Assembly (NCBI GenBank): GCA_002862095.1
Contig: PHSQ01000004.1
Coordinates: forward strand, 300,398 to 364,397
DNA length: 64,000 nucleotides
Reading direction: 5' to 3'
Origin: Methylocystis sp. KS32
GTDB lineage: Bacteria; Pseudomonadota; Alphaproteobacteria; Rhizobiales; Beijerinckiaceae
The position numbers were made by a program, and so were the translations under genes. How positions within the stretch are numbered: position 1 is the stretch's first letter; every line of letters begins with the position of its first letter. The notes beneath the pieces were generated by a model. It saw nothing but the letters and a program-made list of their open reading frames with translations. It searched no databases and was not told the DNA's origin. Shown here in pieces: positions 63,813-64,000 of this stretch.

Positions 63813-64000
63813 TTCTACTGCGTCACGAAGCGGCCTGGGGCCGGGCCAGCGCCCGTCATTGCGAGCGCAAGCCGAAGCAATCCAGAGCCGCGCCAGCCCC
63901 CCTGGATTGCTTCGCCTCCGGCTCGCAATGACGTCGTGGGCCAACCCCCCTGGATCGCAGCCCCCGTCATTGCGAGCGCAGCGAAGCAATCCAGAGTCGC
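63813..64000 (-). repeat. R2 dispersed element, copy d, runs off the window
   Basis: It begins TTCTACTGCGTCACGAAGCG and carries at least three 'gtcattgcgagcg'/'gctcgcaatgac' units before the window ends, so it is internally amplified like copy a. Confidence 0.82.

Overview
This is a high-GC alphaproteobacterial chromosome segment (order Rhizobiales/Hyphomicrobiales by gene order). It most likely comes from a type II methanotroph of the Methylocystis/Methylosinus kind, because a complete, stand-alone pmoC (particulate methane monooxygenase subunit C) lies at 51881-52648. The rest is mostly housekeeping genes in typical alphaproteobacterial order, interrupted by accessory genes and dispersed palindromic repeats.

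Layout. 1-4650: 3' part of an RND outer-membrane lipoprotein, a Cys-rich duplicated protein, a CBS-pair protein, an acyltransferase-3 membrane protein and a secreted SH3 protein. 4861-14138: a complete cbb3 oxidase locus, ccoNOQP-ccoGHIS, behind an FNR/FixK box. It ends in an MFS gene that carries the two metal motifs of the copper importer CcoA. 14153-30116: lytic transglycosylase, dapA-smpB, NYN protein, rpoZ-rsh-pdxJ-acpS-lepB-rnc-era, DUF1737, recO, AsmA-like and DUF2865 proteins. 30266-38318: lone receiver protein, DUF423 protein and a partial exopolysaccharide locus (priming transferase, export lipoprotein, co-polymerase with a dead kinase domain, GNAT protein, deacetylase). 38522-44609: membrane J-domain protein, M48 protease, beta-helix protein, tRNA-Asn, PfkB kinase, ErpA-like protein and dgt.

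44752-61979 is the conserved alphaproteobacterial block argS-SPOR-nagZ-scpA-scpB / tatA-tatB-tatC-serS-surE-pcm-nlpD-like. Between scpB and tatA it is split by about 4.8 kb of accessory DNA: a LysR regulator divergent from pmoC, a beta-carbonic anhydrase, and a sorAB sulfite dehydrogenase pair, with repeat elements between them. The window closes with a small secreted protein, a thioredoxin-ccdA pair and more repeats.

Three repeat families occupy many intergenic gaps. R1 is about 117 bp, folds as three hairpins and has TAGAGC/GCTCTA ends; there are six good and two decayed copies. R2 is 108-257 bp with TTCTACTGCGTCA/TGACGCAGTAGAA ends, and each of its four copies abuts an R1 copy. R3 is a cluster of short palindromes before serS. 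In two genes (carbonic anhydrase and sorB) the stop codon lies inside the R1 terminus.

How the genes fit together: the cbb3 oxidase with its copper exporter (CcoI) and probable importer (CcoA-like), together with the copper enzyme subunit PmoC, make copper handling and low-oxygen respiration a recurring theme. SorA has a Tat-type signal and sits beside tatABC. The SPOR, NagZ, lytic transglycosylase and NlpD-like proteins serve cell-wall turnover and division. All statements come from reading the sequence; no database search was possible.
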